Shown here piece after piece: positions 50,801 through 59,749 of a stretch of 64,000 nucleotides of DNA. The stretch's first letter is position 1, and each line of letters opens with the position of its first letter. Made by a program: the position numbers and the translations under genes. The stretch lies in contig NZ_NOKT01000001.1 in assembly GCF_002237655.1 (NCBI RefSeq), positions 248,001 to 312,000 on the forward strand, in the 5' to 3' direction. This stretch comes from Streptomyces sp. XY006. GTDB taxonomy: Bacteria > Actinomycetota > Actinomycetes > Streptomycetales > Streptomycetaceae. The notes under the pieces are model-generated. The model was given only the letters and a program-made list of their open reading frames with translations. It had not been told where the DNA came from and searched no databases.

Positions 50801-51502
50801 ATGTCCGCAGTCGAGAAGGCCTTCCACGGCCTGCGGCACATGATCGGCACGGGACGCCTCGGCCCCGGCGAGCGCATCCCGCCCGAGGGCGAGCTCTGCG
50901 AGGAACTGGGCGTCTCACGGGGGTCGCTGCGCGAGGCGGTACGGATGCTCGCCGCCCTGGGCGTCATCGAGCCGCGCCACGGCTCGGGCACGTACGTCTC
51001 CCAGCTGAGGCCCCAGGACGTGATCGGCAGCCTCTCGCTGACCCTCGAACTGCTGCCCCTGTCGGGCCTGTTGGAGGTCTACGAGATCCGGCGCGTACTG
51101 GAGGCGCACGTCGCCGCACAGGCGGCGGCCCGCAGCACACCCGAGACGGTGGACACGCTCTTCTCGCTGATCGAGGACATGGAGGCCACGACCGACCCCG
51201 CCAAGGCGTCGGAACTGGACCACCGCTTCCACGCGGAGATCGCCCGCGTGGGGGGCAACCCCACGCTGGCCACCCTCCTGGCGGTCTTCCGCGCCCGCTC
51301 GCGCAAGTACCAGGTCTTCACCCTGCCCGAAGGCCCCGAGCTGCGCAGGAAGAGCGACGACGACCACCGCGTCCTGGCCACCGCCATCGCCGACCACGAC
51401 CCGGTCGCGGCAGCCGGCGCGGCCCAGGCCCACGTCGCACAGACCGAGCGGTGGCTACGGGCGTTCATGCCGCCGGTGGAGGAAACCGGCGACGCGGACT
51501 GA
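50801..51502 (+). CDS. GntR-family regulator, FadR/FCD subclass
   Basis: The protein is 233 residues. HTH: VEKAFHGLRHMIGTGRLGPGERIPPEGELCEELGVSRGSLREAVRMLAALGVIEPRHGSGTYV; helical FCD domain with LDHRFHAEIARVGGNPTL and DDDHRVLATAIADHD carrying the His/Asp metal ligands. ATG at 50801 behind AAGGGGA. Divergent from the aminotransferase/importer operon, which it most likely represses through the 19-base palindrome. The two GntR proteins in the window have different operators, consistent with separate regulons. Confidence 0.92.
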   Translation: MSAVEKAFHGLRHMIGTGRLGPGERIPPEGELCEELGVSRGSLREAVRMLAALGVIEPRHGSGTYVSQLRPQDVIGSLSLTLELLPLSGLLEVYEIRRVLEAHVAAQAAARSTPETVDTLFSLIEDMEATTDPAKASELDHRFHAEIARVGGNPTLATLLAVFRARSRKYQVFTLPEGPELRRKSDDDHRVLATAIADHDPVAAAGAAQAHVAQTERWLRAFMPPVEETGDAD

Positions 51503-51551
51503 GGGCTCCCGGGGCGCTCGGCGGTCCTGGTCAGGCAGGACGGGGCACCGG

Positions 51552-52883
51552 TCACGCGACCAGCGCCCAGGCCGTGACGCCGATCGACACCGCGGCGAGC
51601 CCCGTCGGCCAGACCATCCTGGACAGCCGCCCGGCTTCGAGGAACGCGGCTGCCAGTACCTCCGCGGCCGCCGCCAGTGCCGCCGCCGCGGCCAGGTACA
51701 GCCCGCGGTCCCCGGCCGCGTCCGCCAGGTCCTTGTGCCGGTTCTGCTCGGCCCGCATGCCCGGCCAGTCCTCGGACCCGGACCGCAGGGCGGCCACCGA
51801 CGCGGCGGAGACCCCGTCGGCCGCTTCGGGCGCCCGGCCCATGTGCTCCGCCATCGCCCGCAGCCGGGAGGCATGGTCCGTCTCGGCCGCGGCCACGGCC
51901 CGTTCGTGCCGCACGGCGGGGGAGTCCTTCTCGTACAGCACCGCGATCTCGCGGGCGGCCGCATGGATGTCGGCGGCCTGTGACGCGGTGACGGCCTGCG
52001 TCAGAAAGGCCGAGCGCTGGCCGCTGGCCACGATGGCGGCGCCGAGCCGCAGCGCGTGCCGGGACGCTTCGGCCTGGGCGCGCTGCTCGCCGCCGGCCGC
52101 CGCCAACTGCAGCAGGGGCAGCAGGAAGAGCAGCCCGACGGCGAGCAGGTGCAGCCGCGTGCCGCCGCGGCGGTCCGGCGGGGCCGTCGCCGGCTGCGGA
52201 ACGGGATCGATACCGCGCAGGAGGCGGCGCGGCCCACCGGCGGACGGTGGCGGGATCCGCCATGCCTCGGGACGCAGGACGTTCGCGGCGGCCAGCGCCG
52301 CGAGGATCGCCGCAGCGGCCAAGGCCAGCGAGACGCGTCCCCACAGCGCCCAGCGGTCGCCTTCCGCCATGGTCTCGCCGGGCGCGAGGCGCTGGTCGGC
52401 GGGTTGCCGTTCTTCCTGATCGCCGAGGCGGCGGGGAACGTCGTAGCCCCTCTGGGCGTCCAGGTACCGGTCACTGCCGACGAGGCTCTCCGGCCGGGCG
52501 CGGCCCTGGAAGGCGACCGCCTCCTGCTCGGCGAGCGCGAACTCCGATGCCGCGAGCCGGCCGTCGTCCCTGAGCGGTCCGAGAGCCTCGGCCCGGGCGG
52601 CCGCCGCCGCCACGCGGAACGCGAGGGGCGCCTCGTCGGCATAGACGTACCGGGCCACTTCCTGGACCGCCGTCTGCAGCTTCAGCTCCTCGGCGACCGC
52701 GTCCTGATAGCTGTCACCGGCCTGCTTGAACTGCCAGGTGGCCAGCATGGTCGCCAGCGCGATGACGGCGATCAGCCCGAACTGGACGCGGGTCCGCAGA
52801 CAGAACCGCCGCCGTGGCGCAGCGGTGCCGTCGGGATCCGCAGGCGTGGGATCGGTCGTGGGATCGGTCATGGGATCGGTCAT
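51552..52883 (-). CDS. Membrane protein of unknown function (5 predicted helices)
   Basis: The protein is 443 residues. The start region repeats M-T-D-P (12-base DNA repeat at 52859-52883). Membrane helices are predicted near residues 32-50, 175-200, 245-268, 395-415 and 423-443. Between them are two Ala/Glu/Arg-rich helical regions (about 55-160 and 275-390) that may be extracytoplasmic coiled coils, a layout seen in chemoreceptor-like or sensor proteins, but no kinase or HAMP motif is present. The ATG overlaps the lipoprotein stop by 4 bases, so the pair is translationally coupled. Confidence 0.7.
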   Translation of the reverse strand: MTDPMTDPTTDPTPADPDGTAAPRRRFCLRTRVQFGLIAVIALATMLATWQFKQAGDSYQDAVAEELKLQTAVQEVARYVYADEAPLAFRVAAAAARAEALGPLRDDGRLAASEFALAEQEAVAFQGRARPESLVGSDRYLDAQRGYDVPRRLGDQEERQPADQRLAPGETMAEGDRWALWGRVSLALAAAAILAALAAANVLRPEAWRIPPPSAGGPRRLLRGIDPVPQPATAPPDRRGGTRLHLLAVGLLFLLPLLQLAAAGGEQRAQAEASRHALRLGAAIVASGQRSAFLTQAVTASQAADIHAAAREIAVLYEKDSPAVRHERAVAAAETDHASRLRAMAEHMGRAPEAADGVSAASVAALRSGSEDWPGMRAEQNRHKDLADAAGDRGLYLAAAAALAAAAEVLAAAFLEAGRLSRMVWPTGLAAVSIGVTAWALVA

Positions 52884-53410
52884 GGCGACACCCACGTGAA
52901 GACGAACTGCGTTCCGTCCCGGCGGACGAGCGACAGTTTCCGGTCCGCGACCGTCCACCGGTAGTGCTGCGTCTCCACCGGGGCCGGCCTGTCCGTGTAA
53001 TCCTGCTCGGGATTCTCGGGGTTCTTCCGGGTCACGGTCGAGGAGTCGGGCTTGAGCGTCAGCATGTCCGCCGACGCCTCGTACCGACCCTGGTCGATCC
53101 GGGTGAGTTCGTACGTTCCGTCCGCCCCCGTCGGGTAGGAAAGCAGACCGACGTACTTGTACGTCCCCTCCTGGGTGAACCGGTACGCGAGTGTGGTGTT
53201 GCTCCCCGGCAGCGCGCTCTCCCACGCACCGACCAGGCCCCGGGGCCCGGCGACCGCCGTGGTGGGCGAAGGGGACGGCCCGGTGTTCTTCTGCTCCCCG
53301 GGATCCGAGCAGGCGGCGAGGGCGCACAGCAGCAGCGCGGAGAGCGACCGTATGCGGAAGCGATTCCGTCGCGTGGCCGTCCCGGACGGCACCTCGTACG
53401 TCCACCGCAT
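52880..53410 (-). CDS. Lipoprotein coupled to the membrane protein
   Basis: The protein is 176 residues. After a basic start the hydrophobic stretch SLSALLLCALAAC gives a lipobox L-A-A-C near residue 34, then a Pro/Ser/Thr linker (GPSPSPTTAV). The mature domain (about 55-176) has lipocalin-like beta strands: LVGAWESALPGS, LAYRFTQEGTYKYVGLLSYP, GTYELTRIDQGRYEASADMLTLKP and HYRWTVADRKLSLVRRDG. This resembles secreted DUF-type lipocalins such as META/Lipocalin_5, function unknown. The start chosen is the ATG at 53410; an open frame further upstream (to 53641) is not protein-like. Confidence 0.7.
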   Translation of the reverse strand: MRWTYEVPSGTATRRNRFRIRSLSALLLCALAACSDPGEQKNTGPSPSPTTAVAGPRGLVGAWESALPGSNTTLAYRFTQEGTYKYVGLLSYPTGADGTYELTRIDQGRYEASADMLTLKPDSSTVTRKNPENPEQDYTDRPAPVETQHYRWTVADRKLSLVRRDGTQFVFTWVSP

Positions 53411-53784
53411 ACGCCCCCCACTGATTCGAACCCCCGGGCCGAGCCGCACCCGCTCAGCAGCCCCAGCGTCGCAGCCCCCGCCGAAGCCGTCGGAGATTTC
53501 CGGCGAAGTGCTGTCACGGGGCCGGGGACCGTGTAGGGGAGTACCGGCGCGGGACAGCAGCGACGGCGAGGGGACAGGAGTACCGGCGCGGGACATGTGG
53601 CGGGAGCGCCTGCCGAGGTCCGCTCTCGCCGCGGTCTTCACCCGACCGGGCCGGGTGTTGGTGACCGGACCGCTCCGCCCGCCGCGTGACCATGGAGCCG
53701 GAGCTCATGCCGCTGCGCCGGGCTCCGGCCGGACCGGCCGGCCCGCGCGGATGCCGGCGGCCGGCGCCGCACGACCGAGGACGG
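53411..53784. other. 374-base region with repeats, no supported gene
   Basis: It holds the divergent promoters of the lipoprotein and ABC-2-like genes. No good -10/-35 pair or long inverted repeat was found, apart from the direct repeat at 53538-53595. Short frames lack domain signals. Confidence 0.45.
53538..53595. repeat. 19-base direct repeat, period 39
   Basis: GGAGTACCGGCGCGGGACA occurs at 53538-53556 and 53577-53595, exactly 39 bases apart. It lies in the divergent intergenic region. Possibly two binding sites for one protein, on slightly offset helix faces (39 bases is 3.7 turns), or a slippage product. Confidence 0.75.
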
Positions 53785-54879
53785 GTGAACGTGCACGACA
53801 ACTCCGATGCGGCCGACGACGGCCCCGACGCAGCCACGGCATCCCGGGGCCGCCGGGCCCGGTTGCGTGATGCGCCGTGGTGGCCGGCGAGCGTGCTGGT
53901 GTTCATCCTGGCCGCGGCGGCCGGGCTGTTCGCCTGGTCGTACACCTACGCCATGGCCGATCCGACCCCGCATCAGCTCCCGACGGCCGTCGTCGGGTCC
54001 TACCAGGAGGAGCGGGGCCGGGCGTTCCTCGCCGGACTCGGCAAGGCGCTCAACTCGTCGATGCGCACCGAGGCCTACGACTCGCGGGAGGCGGCCCTGG
54101 AGGCCGTCGAGGAGCAGCGCGTGTTCGCGGTCTTCGAGGTGCGCGGCGGCGGGCGCAGCGTACTGCTGGACGTGTCGTCGGCCTCCGGCGCCTCGGTGGC
54201 GGAGCTGCTGGAGCAGGCGGCCCCCGCGGTGGGGCGGGCGGTCGGGGTGTCGGTCACCGTCCGGGACGTCAATCCGCTGCAGGACGGCGACCCGCGAGGG
54301 CTGGCGATCTTCTACATCTCGCTCGCCGCGGTGATCATCGGCTTCGTCGGCGCGATCCAGCTCAGTGTGCACGCGCGGGCCCTCACCCCGCTGGAGCGGA
54401 TCGCCTTCACCGCCGCCTACGCGCTGCTCGGTGGCTTCGCCATCGCGGCGGCCGTGGACTGGCTGCTCGGCGCGCTCGACCTGCCGTTCACGGAGTCGTG
54501 GCTGATCCTGGCGCTCACGATGTTCGCCAGCGGGATGACCTTCACGATGTTCAACACCCTGGTGGGCCGCTGGGCGATGCTGCCGACCTGGGGCGTGATG
54601 GTCCTGCTGGGCAATCCCTCCTCGGGCGGCGCGGTCTCGTGGCCGCTGCTGCCGTCGGCGCTGGGCGTCATCGGACGGTGGCTGCCGCCCGGTGCCTCCG
54701 TCAACGCCCAGCACACGGCGGTGTACTTCGCCCGGCACCAGCACGCCTTCCCGTTCCTGGTGCTGACCGGCTGGGCCCTGGTGTCCTGCGCGGTGTTCTG
54801 GACCTGGCGGCACCGTCACCCGGGCGGGCGGGAACGACAGCCGGCCGACGACATGGCACCGGACAGTGGCGGGGCCTGA
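53785..54879 (+). CDS. ABC-2/DUF3533-like membrane protein
   Basis: The protein is 364 residues from a GTG at 53785 (a second GTG at 53791 is possible). Helix 1 (about 25-45, ASVLVFILAAAAGLFAWSYTYAMA) is followed by an extracytoplasmic domain of about 110 residues (TPHQLPTAVVGSYQEERGRAFLAGLGKAL), then five to six helices from residue 175 on (GLAIFYISLAAVIIGFVGAIQ). This is the architecture of YhgE/Pip-type and DUF3533 proteins, related to ABC-2 exporter permeases and the type VII-like secretion helpers. No ATPase gene adjoins it. It ends 102 bases before the GH31 stop, in DNA with C-rich short repeats (TCACCCGACCGGCACC twice). Confidence 0.75.
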   Translation: MNVHDNSDAADDGPDAATASRGRRARLRDAPWWPASVLVFILAAAAGLFAWSYTYAMADPTPHQLPTAVVGSYQEERGRAFLAGLGKALNSSMRTEAYDSREAALEAVEEQRVFAVFEVRGGGRSVLLDVSSASGASVAELLEQAAPAVGRAVGVSVTVRDVNPLQDGDPRGLAIFYISLAAVIIGFVGAIQLSVHARALTPLERIAFTAAYALLGGFAIAAAVDWLLGALDLPFTESWLILALTMFASGMTFTMFNTLVGRWAMLPTWGVMVLLGNPSSGGAVSWPLLPSALGVIGRWLPPGASVNAQHTAVYFARHQHAFPFLVLTGWALVSCAVFWTWRHRHPGGRERQPADDMAPDSGGA

Positions 54880-54981
54880 GGCGGTCGACGCCCCCGAACC
54901 CTCCCCGGTCCCGCCCCCGCCCCGCCGTCACCCGACCGGCACCCTCACCCGACCCGCACCGCCACCCGACCCGCCCCGCGA

Positions 54982-57252
54982 TCACCCGACCGGCACCGTC
55001 ACCTCGCCGACGCCCTCCGCGCTCGCCCCGTCGGCGACCTGGACGGTGAACGGCCGGTCCGTGCCCACGGCGGTGACCCGCAGGGCGTCGCCGTCGCGGC
55101 GTACCCGGAACGTCGCCGCCGGCTCGCCGGTCAGGTCCGGCACGGTGACCTCCGCGGTGAACGCCGGTGCGGCCGACGGGTGGACGAGCAGCGTGGGGCG
55201 GTCCAGCCAGTCCCCGTCGGGCCGTCGGTCGTCCGCGGCCAGCGGCAGGACGGCGCCCTCGCGGACGTACAGTGGCAGACTTTCGTAGCCGTGCCGTTCG
55301 GTGCGCCAGGCCGGGCCGGTGACACGCTCGCCGGTGAGGAGGTGGGTCCAGGTGCCCGCGGGGACGTAGACCTCCACCTCCCCGTCCTCGCTGAGGACGG
55401 GCGCGACCAGGAGGTCCGGGCCGAGCATGTACTGCCGGTCCAGCGGGCGGCAGGCCGGGTCGGCGGGGAACTCCAGGACCATCGGCCGCATCATCGGCAC
55501 GCCCGTGCGGTGGGCCTCGGCGGCGGCGCCGTAGAGGTAGGGCATCAGCCGGTGCTTGAGCAGGGTGAAGCGGCGGGCGACGTCCACGGCCTCCTCGCCG
55601 AACTCCCACGGCACCCGGTACGACGACGAGCCGTGCAGGCGGCTGTGGGAGGAGAGCAGGCCGAAGGCGAGCCAGCGCTTGAAGACGGACGGGTCGGGGG
55701 TGCCCTCGAAGCCGCCGATGTCATGGCTCCAGAAGCCGAAACCGCTCAGCGACAGGGACAGTCCGCCGCGCAGTGACTCGGCCATGGCCTCGAAGGAGGA
55801 CCAGCAGTCGCCGCCCCAGTGCACGGGGAACTGCTGGCCGCCGGCGGTCGCCGACCGGGCGAACACCACGGCCTCGCCCTGGCCGCGTTCCTCCTCCAGC
55901 AGCTCGAAGACGGTCCGGTTGTACAGGTGGCTGTAGTAGTTGTGCATCCGCTCCGGGTCGGAGCCGTCGTGCCAGACGACATCGGTGGGGATGCGCTCGC
56001 CGAAGTCGGTCTTGAAGCAGTCCACGCCCTGGTCGAGCAGTGGCTTCAGCTTCGACTGGAACCAGGCGCGGGCCTCGGGGCTGGTGAAGTCGACCAGGGC
56101 CATGCCGGCCTGCCACAGGTCCCACTGCCAGATGTCGCCGTCCGGTCGGCGGACCAGGTGCCCGAGGGCCGCGGCCTCCTCGAACAGCGGGGACTTCTGG
56201 GCGATGTAGGGGTTGATCCAGACGCTGACCTTGAGGCCCCTCTCCTTCAGCCGGGCGAGCATGCCCTCCGGGTCGGGGAAGACGTCCGGGTCCCACGTGA
56301 AGTCGCACCACTGGTACTCGCGCATCCAGAAGCAGTCGAAGTGGAAGACGGACAGCGGGATGCCGCGCTCGGCCATGCCGTCCACGAACGACGTCACGGT
56401 CGCCTCGTCGTAGTCGGTGGTGAACGAGGTGCTCAGCCACAGGCCGAACGACCAGGCGGGCGGCAGGGCCGGACGGCCGGTGAGGGCCGTGTAACGCGAC
56501 AGGACGTCCTTGGGGGTGGGGCCGGCGACGACGTAGTACTCCAGCGTCTGGTCCTCGACGCTGAACTGCACCTGCCCGACCGACTCGGAGCCGATCTCGA
56601 AGGAGACCTTGCCGGGGTGGTTGACGAAGACGCCGTAGCCGCGTGAGGACAGGTAGAAGGGGATGTTCTTGTACGCCTGCTCGCTGCTGGTGCCGCCGTC
56701 CGCCTGCCAGACGTCCACGACCTGGCCGTTCTTGACGAACGGGGTGAAGCGCTCGCCCAGCCCGTAGATCTGCTCGCCGACGCCGAGGGAGAGCCGGGCG
56801 AGCAGGTGGTGGGCGCCGTCGCCGGTGGTGGCGAAGGCGGTGCTCTTGGCGTCGGCCCGGGTCACCTCGCGCCCGTCGGCGTCGCGGAAGGTGAGGGTGA
56901 AGGGGGCGGACCGGTCCAGGCGCAGGGTGAGGGGGCCACTGGTCAGTTCCGTGACGGGGCCCTCCTGGCGCACCTCGCCGGCACCGTCGTCCGCGCCCGC
57001 GAGCGCGAAGTCGGGGCCCGGGTGGCGTTTGCCGGCGTGGTGGGTGATCCGGACGCCGATCACGCCCTCGGCGGGGGAGAAGCAGTGGGCCGTGAGCAGC
57101 GGCGCGTTCAGGGTGTCGCCCCTGCGTGTGACCCGTTTGACCGAGGCGTGGGTGGTGAAGCGCTTCGATTCCACGCGTACGTCGCGGACCTCAGTGGCGT
57201 AGGAGAGCTGCACACCGTCGCGGACGAGCCAGAAGCCGTCGGTGAACTTCAT
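54982..57252 (-). CDS. yicI: GH31 alpha-xylosidase, YicI type
   Basis: The protein is 756 residues, close to the 772 of E. coli YicI. The nucleophile D416 in CFKTDFGERIP and the acid/base D482 in HWGGDCWSS fall at the exact residue numbers known for YicI, which supports both the family and the start at 57252. Other YicI traits: MKFTDGFWLVRDGVQLSYA, SFGLWLSTSFTTDYDEATV and GSSSYRVPWEFGEEAV. YicI releases alpha-1,6-linked xylose, for example from isoprimeverose of xyloglucan. No signal peptide; it works on imported sugar. It is divergent from the importer at 57513-60582, its probable supplier. Confidence 0.93.
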   Translation of the reverse strand: MKFTDGFWLVRDGVQLSYATEVRDVRVESKRFTTHASVKRVTRRGDTLNAPLLTAHCFSPAEGVIGVRITHHAGKRHPGPDFALAGADDGAGEVRQEGPVTELTSGPLTLRLDRSAPFTLTFRDADGREVTRADAKSTAFATTGDGAHHLLARLSLGVGEQIYGLGERFTPFVKNGQVVDVWQADGGTSSEQAYKNIPFYLSSRGYGVFVNHPGKVSFEIGSESVGQVQFSVEDQTLEYYVVAGPTPKDVLSRYTALTGRPALPPAWSFGLWLSTSFTTDYDEATVTSFVDGMAERGIPLSVFHFDCFWMREYQWCDFTWDPDVFPDPEGMLARLKERGLKVSVWINPYIAQKSPLFEEAAALGHLVRRPDGDIWQWDLWQAGMALVDFTSPEARAWFQSKLKPLLDQGVDCFKTDFGERIPTDVVWHDGSDPERMHNYYSHLYNRTVFELLEEERGQGEAVVFARSATAGGQQFPVHWGGDCWSSFEAMAESLRGGLSLSLSGFGFWSHDIGGFEGTPDPSVFKRWLAFGLLSSHSRLHGSSSYRVPWEFGEEAVDVARRFTLLKHRLMPYLYGAAAEAHRTGVPMMRPMVLEFPADPACRPLDRQYMLGPDLLVAPVLSEDGEVEVYVPAGTWTHLLTGERVTGPAWRTERHGYESLPLYVREGAVLPLAADDRRPDGDWLDRPTLLVHPSAAPAFTAEVTVPDLTGEPAATFRVRRDGDALRVTAVGTDRPFTVQVADGASAEGVGEVTVPVG

Positions 57253-57512
57253 GATCTTCCTTGGGTGGGGGCGAGGGCGGTCGGATGGGGAGGGCAGGCG
57301 TCTCGCATGCAGGCTGATCGTACACAAGCCGACTCCGTCCGCCAGGGGTCTCGTCCAGGTTTTCCCGCTCTGAGCAGGGATGATTGCCGCTTCGGGCGCG
57401 ACGCTCAGCCGGCGGTCGGGAAAGGCGACGGCTGCTGAGGGCTAGCGCCCGGGCCGGGCCGTGACGTATTAGTCATGGCATCAAACAAAACCGACCGGCG
57501 AAGGAGCCGGCA
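57253..57512. promoter_or_regulatory. Divergent promoter region of GH31 and fourth importer
   Basis: 260 bases with no gene. On the plus strand TGACGTATTAGTCA (57462-57475, TGAC/GTCA arms) lies 37 bases before the importer start and could be an operator; TATTAG inside it resembles a -10. No regulator gene is in the window for this locus. Confidence 0.45.
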
Positions 57513-58799
57513 GTGCCACAGCAAGAGCCGCATGTCGTCGAAGCGCTTCAACGCAAGGGTCTCGGCCGATCCCGCAGAGCCGCAACCTCGCTCGCCGCCG
57601 TCACCGCCCTGGTCGCCGGGGCGGCCCTGTCGGGCTGCGGCCAGCAGCGCGACCCCGGCGTGTACACCGTGATGAACTCCTCGACCGACGAGTCGTACCA
57701 CCGCTGGGACGCACAGGCGATGGCCCGGTGCGGCGAGCGGCTGGGCGTCACCATCGAGCAGCAGAGCGTCCCGGCGGCGCAGGTGATGACCAAGGCGCTG
57801 CGCATGGCGTCCTCCAAGTCCCTCCCGGACATCGTCCAGTTCGACGCCTCCGAGATGCCGACCTTCGCCGAGGCCGGAGGTCTGACCGACCTCAGGACCC
57901 TCGGGCTGAGCACCGAGGACATCCCCGACGGCATCGTCGACTTCGGCTCCTACCAGGGCACCTACTACGGCGCCGCGCGCTCCGTGAACACCCTCGCGCT
58001 CTTCTACGACCAGGACGCCCTCGACCGGGCGGGCGTCCGGGTGCCGACCACCTGGGCGGAGCTGCGGCGGGTGGCCAAGAAGCTCACTCAGGGCAAGCGC
58101 TACGGCCTCGCCCTCAGCGCGGGCGGTGCCGAGGACGGCGTCTTCCAGTTCACGCCCTTCATGTGGTCCAACGGCGGCGACGAGACGAAGCTGGACGGCC
58201 CCCGGGTCGTCGAGGCCCTGGACTACTGGAAGGCCCTGCTCGCGGACGGCTCCCTGTCGAAGTCGACCGTCAACTGGACCCAGGCGGACGTCAACGACCA
58301 GTTCATGGCCGGCAACGCGGCCATGATGATCAACGGGCCGTGGCAGGTGGAGACGCTCAACACCAAGAAGTCCCTGCACTGGGGCATCGCGCGGATCCCT
58401 GTTCCCGAGACCGGCGCGGACTCGGTCGGCCCGCTCGGCGGAGCCGTGCTCACCGTGCCCGACACCGGTGACGAGACACGGCAGAGGACGGCCGGCCGGA
58501 TCGTCGCCTGTCTGGCCGGGGAGAAGGAGCAGCTCACCTACGCGCTCAACAGCTGGATGGTGCCCGCCCATGCGAAGGCCGCCGCCGTGTGGCGCGAGCG
58601 GGTGCCGGAACTGGACGCGCTGGCCGACCAGGTGGCCGCCGCCCGGTCGCGGACCGCGAAGCTCGGCGCCGGCTGGTCGAGCGTGTCGCTCGCCCTGCAG
58701 AGCGCCTTCCAGTCCGCCCTGACCGGGCAGTCCAGCGAGGCCGCACTCAGGCGCGCCCAGCAGCGGGCGACGAGCGGGAACCGAGGTACGCGCACATGA
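57513..58799 (+). CDS. Sugar-binding lipoprotein (fourth importer, xyloside-linked)
   Basis: The protein is 428 residues from a GTG at 57513 with AAGGAG 6 bases upstream. A 25-residue charged lead precedes the signal (AATSLAAVTALVAGAALSGC, lipobox L-S-G-C). Family 1 binding protein: LPDIVQFDASEMPTFAEAGGLTDL, YYGAARSVNTLALFYDQDALDRAGV, NDQFMAGNAAMMINGPWQVETL. Next to a YicI-type xylosidase it probably binds alpha-xylosyl oligosaccharides such as isoprimeverose (inference). The stop overlaps the next permease start (ATGA). Confidence 0.9.
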   Translation: MPQQEPHVVEALQRKGLGRSRRAATSLAAVTALVAGAALSGCGQQRDPGVYTVMNSSTDESYHRWDAQAMARCGERLGVTIEQQSVPAAQVMTKALRMASSKSLPDIVQFDASEMPTFAEAGGLTDLRTLGLSTEDIPDGIVDFGSYQGTYYGAARSVNTLALFYDQDALDRAGVRVPTTWAELRRVAKKLTQGKRYGLALSAGGAEDGVFQFTPFMWSNGGDETKLDGPRVVEALDYWKALLADGSLSKSTVNWTQADVNDQFMAGNAAMMINGPWQVETLNTKKSLHWGIARIPVPETGADSVGPLGGAVLTVPDTGDETRQRTAGRIVACLAGEKEQLTYALNSWMVPAHAKAAAVWRERVPELDALADQVAAARSRTAKLGAGWSSVSLALQSAFQSALTGQSSEAALRRAQQRATSGNRGTRT

Positions 58800-59749
58800 C
58801 CACGTCCACCGTCACCGCCCCGGCCACCGGCCGGGCACCGAAGCCGCCCGCCGCGCCGGACCCGGCCCGGCTGCGCCGCCGGCGCCGGATCGCCCAGTGG
58901 GGGTTCGTCGCCCCCGCGGTCGTCTTCATGCTGCTGTTCTTCGGCTACCCGCTCGTCCGCAACGTCGTGATGAGCTTCCAGGACTACACGCCGAGGACGT
59001 TCTTCACGGGCGAGGCGCCGTTCAACGGCACCGACAACTGGGCCGACGTCTTCCAGGACGCCCTGTTCGGCAAGGCGCTGTGGCACACCCTGGTGTTCAC
59101 CGCGGGCTCGCTGCTCGGCCAGTTCTGCGTCGGCCTGGCCCTCGCGGTGTTCTTCAGCCGCCGCTTCCCCCTCAACGGGGTGCTCCGGTCCCTGATCCTG
59201 CTGCCCTGGCTGGTGCCCATGGTGGTGTCCGGCATCGTGTGGCGCCGCATCCTCGACCAGGACACGGGCGTGCTGAACTCGTTCCTGGACATCGTGGGCA
59301 TCGGCGGTCACACGCCCTGGCTGACCGATCCGCAGACGGCACTGCTGTCGGTGATCCTGGTCAACATCTGGATCGGCATCCCGTTCAACATGGTCATGCT
59401 GTACGGCGGCCTCCAGGAGATCCCGAAGGAGCTCTACGAGGCGGCCTCGCTGGACGGCGCCTCCGCCTGGCGGACGTTCCGCTCCCTGACGCTGCCGATG
59501 CTCAAGCCGGTCGTCACGGTCGTACTGGTGCTGGGCTTCATGTCGACGGTCAAGATCCTTGACCTGATCCTCGCCCTCACCGACGGCGGCCCGGCCGACG
59601 CCACCCAGACCCTCGGCACGCTCACCTACCAGAACTCCTTCGTGCAACTGGACTTCGGGGCGGGCGCGGTCGTCGGCAACGTACTCATCCTGATCTCCGC
59701 GGTGTTCGCGGTGTTCTACCTGCGGGCCAACCGCACCGAGGGGAAGTGA
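58796..59749 (+). CDS. Carbohydrate ABC permease (fourth importer, first permease)
   Basis: The protein is 317 residues from the ATG at 58796, overlapping the binding-protein stop. Basic tail then six helices (first: GFVAPAVVFMLLFFGYPLVRNV). EAA loop YEAASLDGASAWRTFRSLTLPML; LALTDGGPADATQTLGTLTYQNSF as in MalF-type permeases. Its stop overlaps the second permease start by 4 bases. Confidence 0.93.
   Translation: MTTSTVTAPATGRAPKPPAAPDPARLRRRRRIAQWGFVAPAVVFMLLFFGYPLVRNVVMSFQDYTPRTFFTGEAPFNGTDNWADVFQDALFGKALWHTLVFTAGSLLGQFCVGLALAVFFSRRFPLNGVLRSLILLPWLVPMVVSGIVWRRILDQDTGVLNSFLDIVGIGGHTPWLTDPQTALLSVILVNIWIGIPFNMVMLYGGLQEIPKELYEAASLDGASAWRTFRSLTLPMLKPVVTVVLVLGFMSTVKILDLILALTDGGPADATQTLGTLTYQNSFVQLDFGAGAVVGNVLILISAVFAVFYLRANRTEGK

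Noticed and set aside
57462..57475. TGACGTATTAGTCA as a firm operator
   Set aside because: The arms are only 4 bases and no local regulator exists; kept as a possibility, not a supported site.
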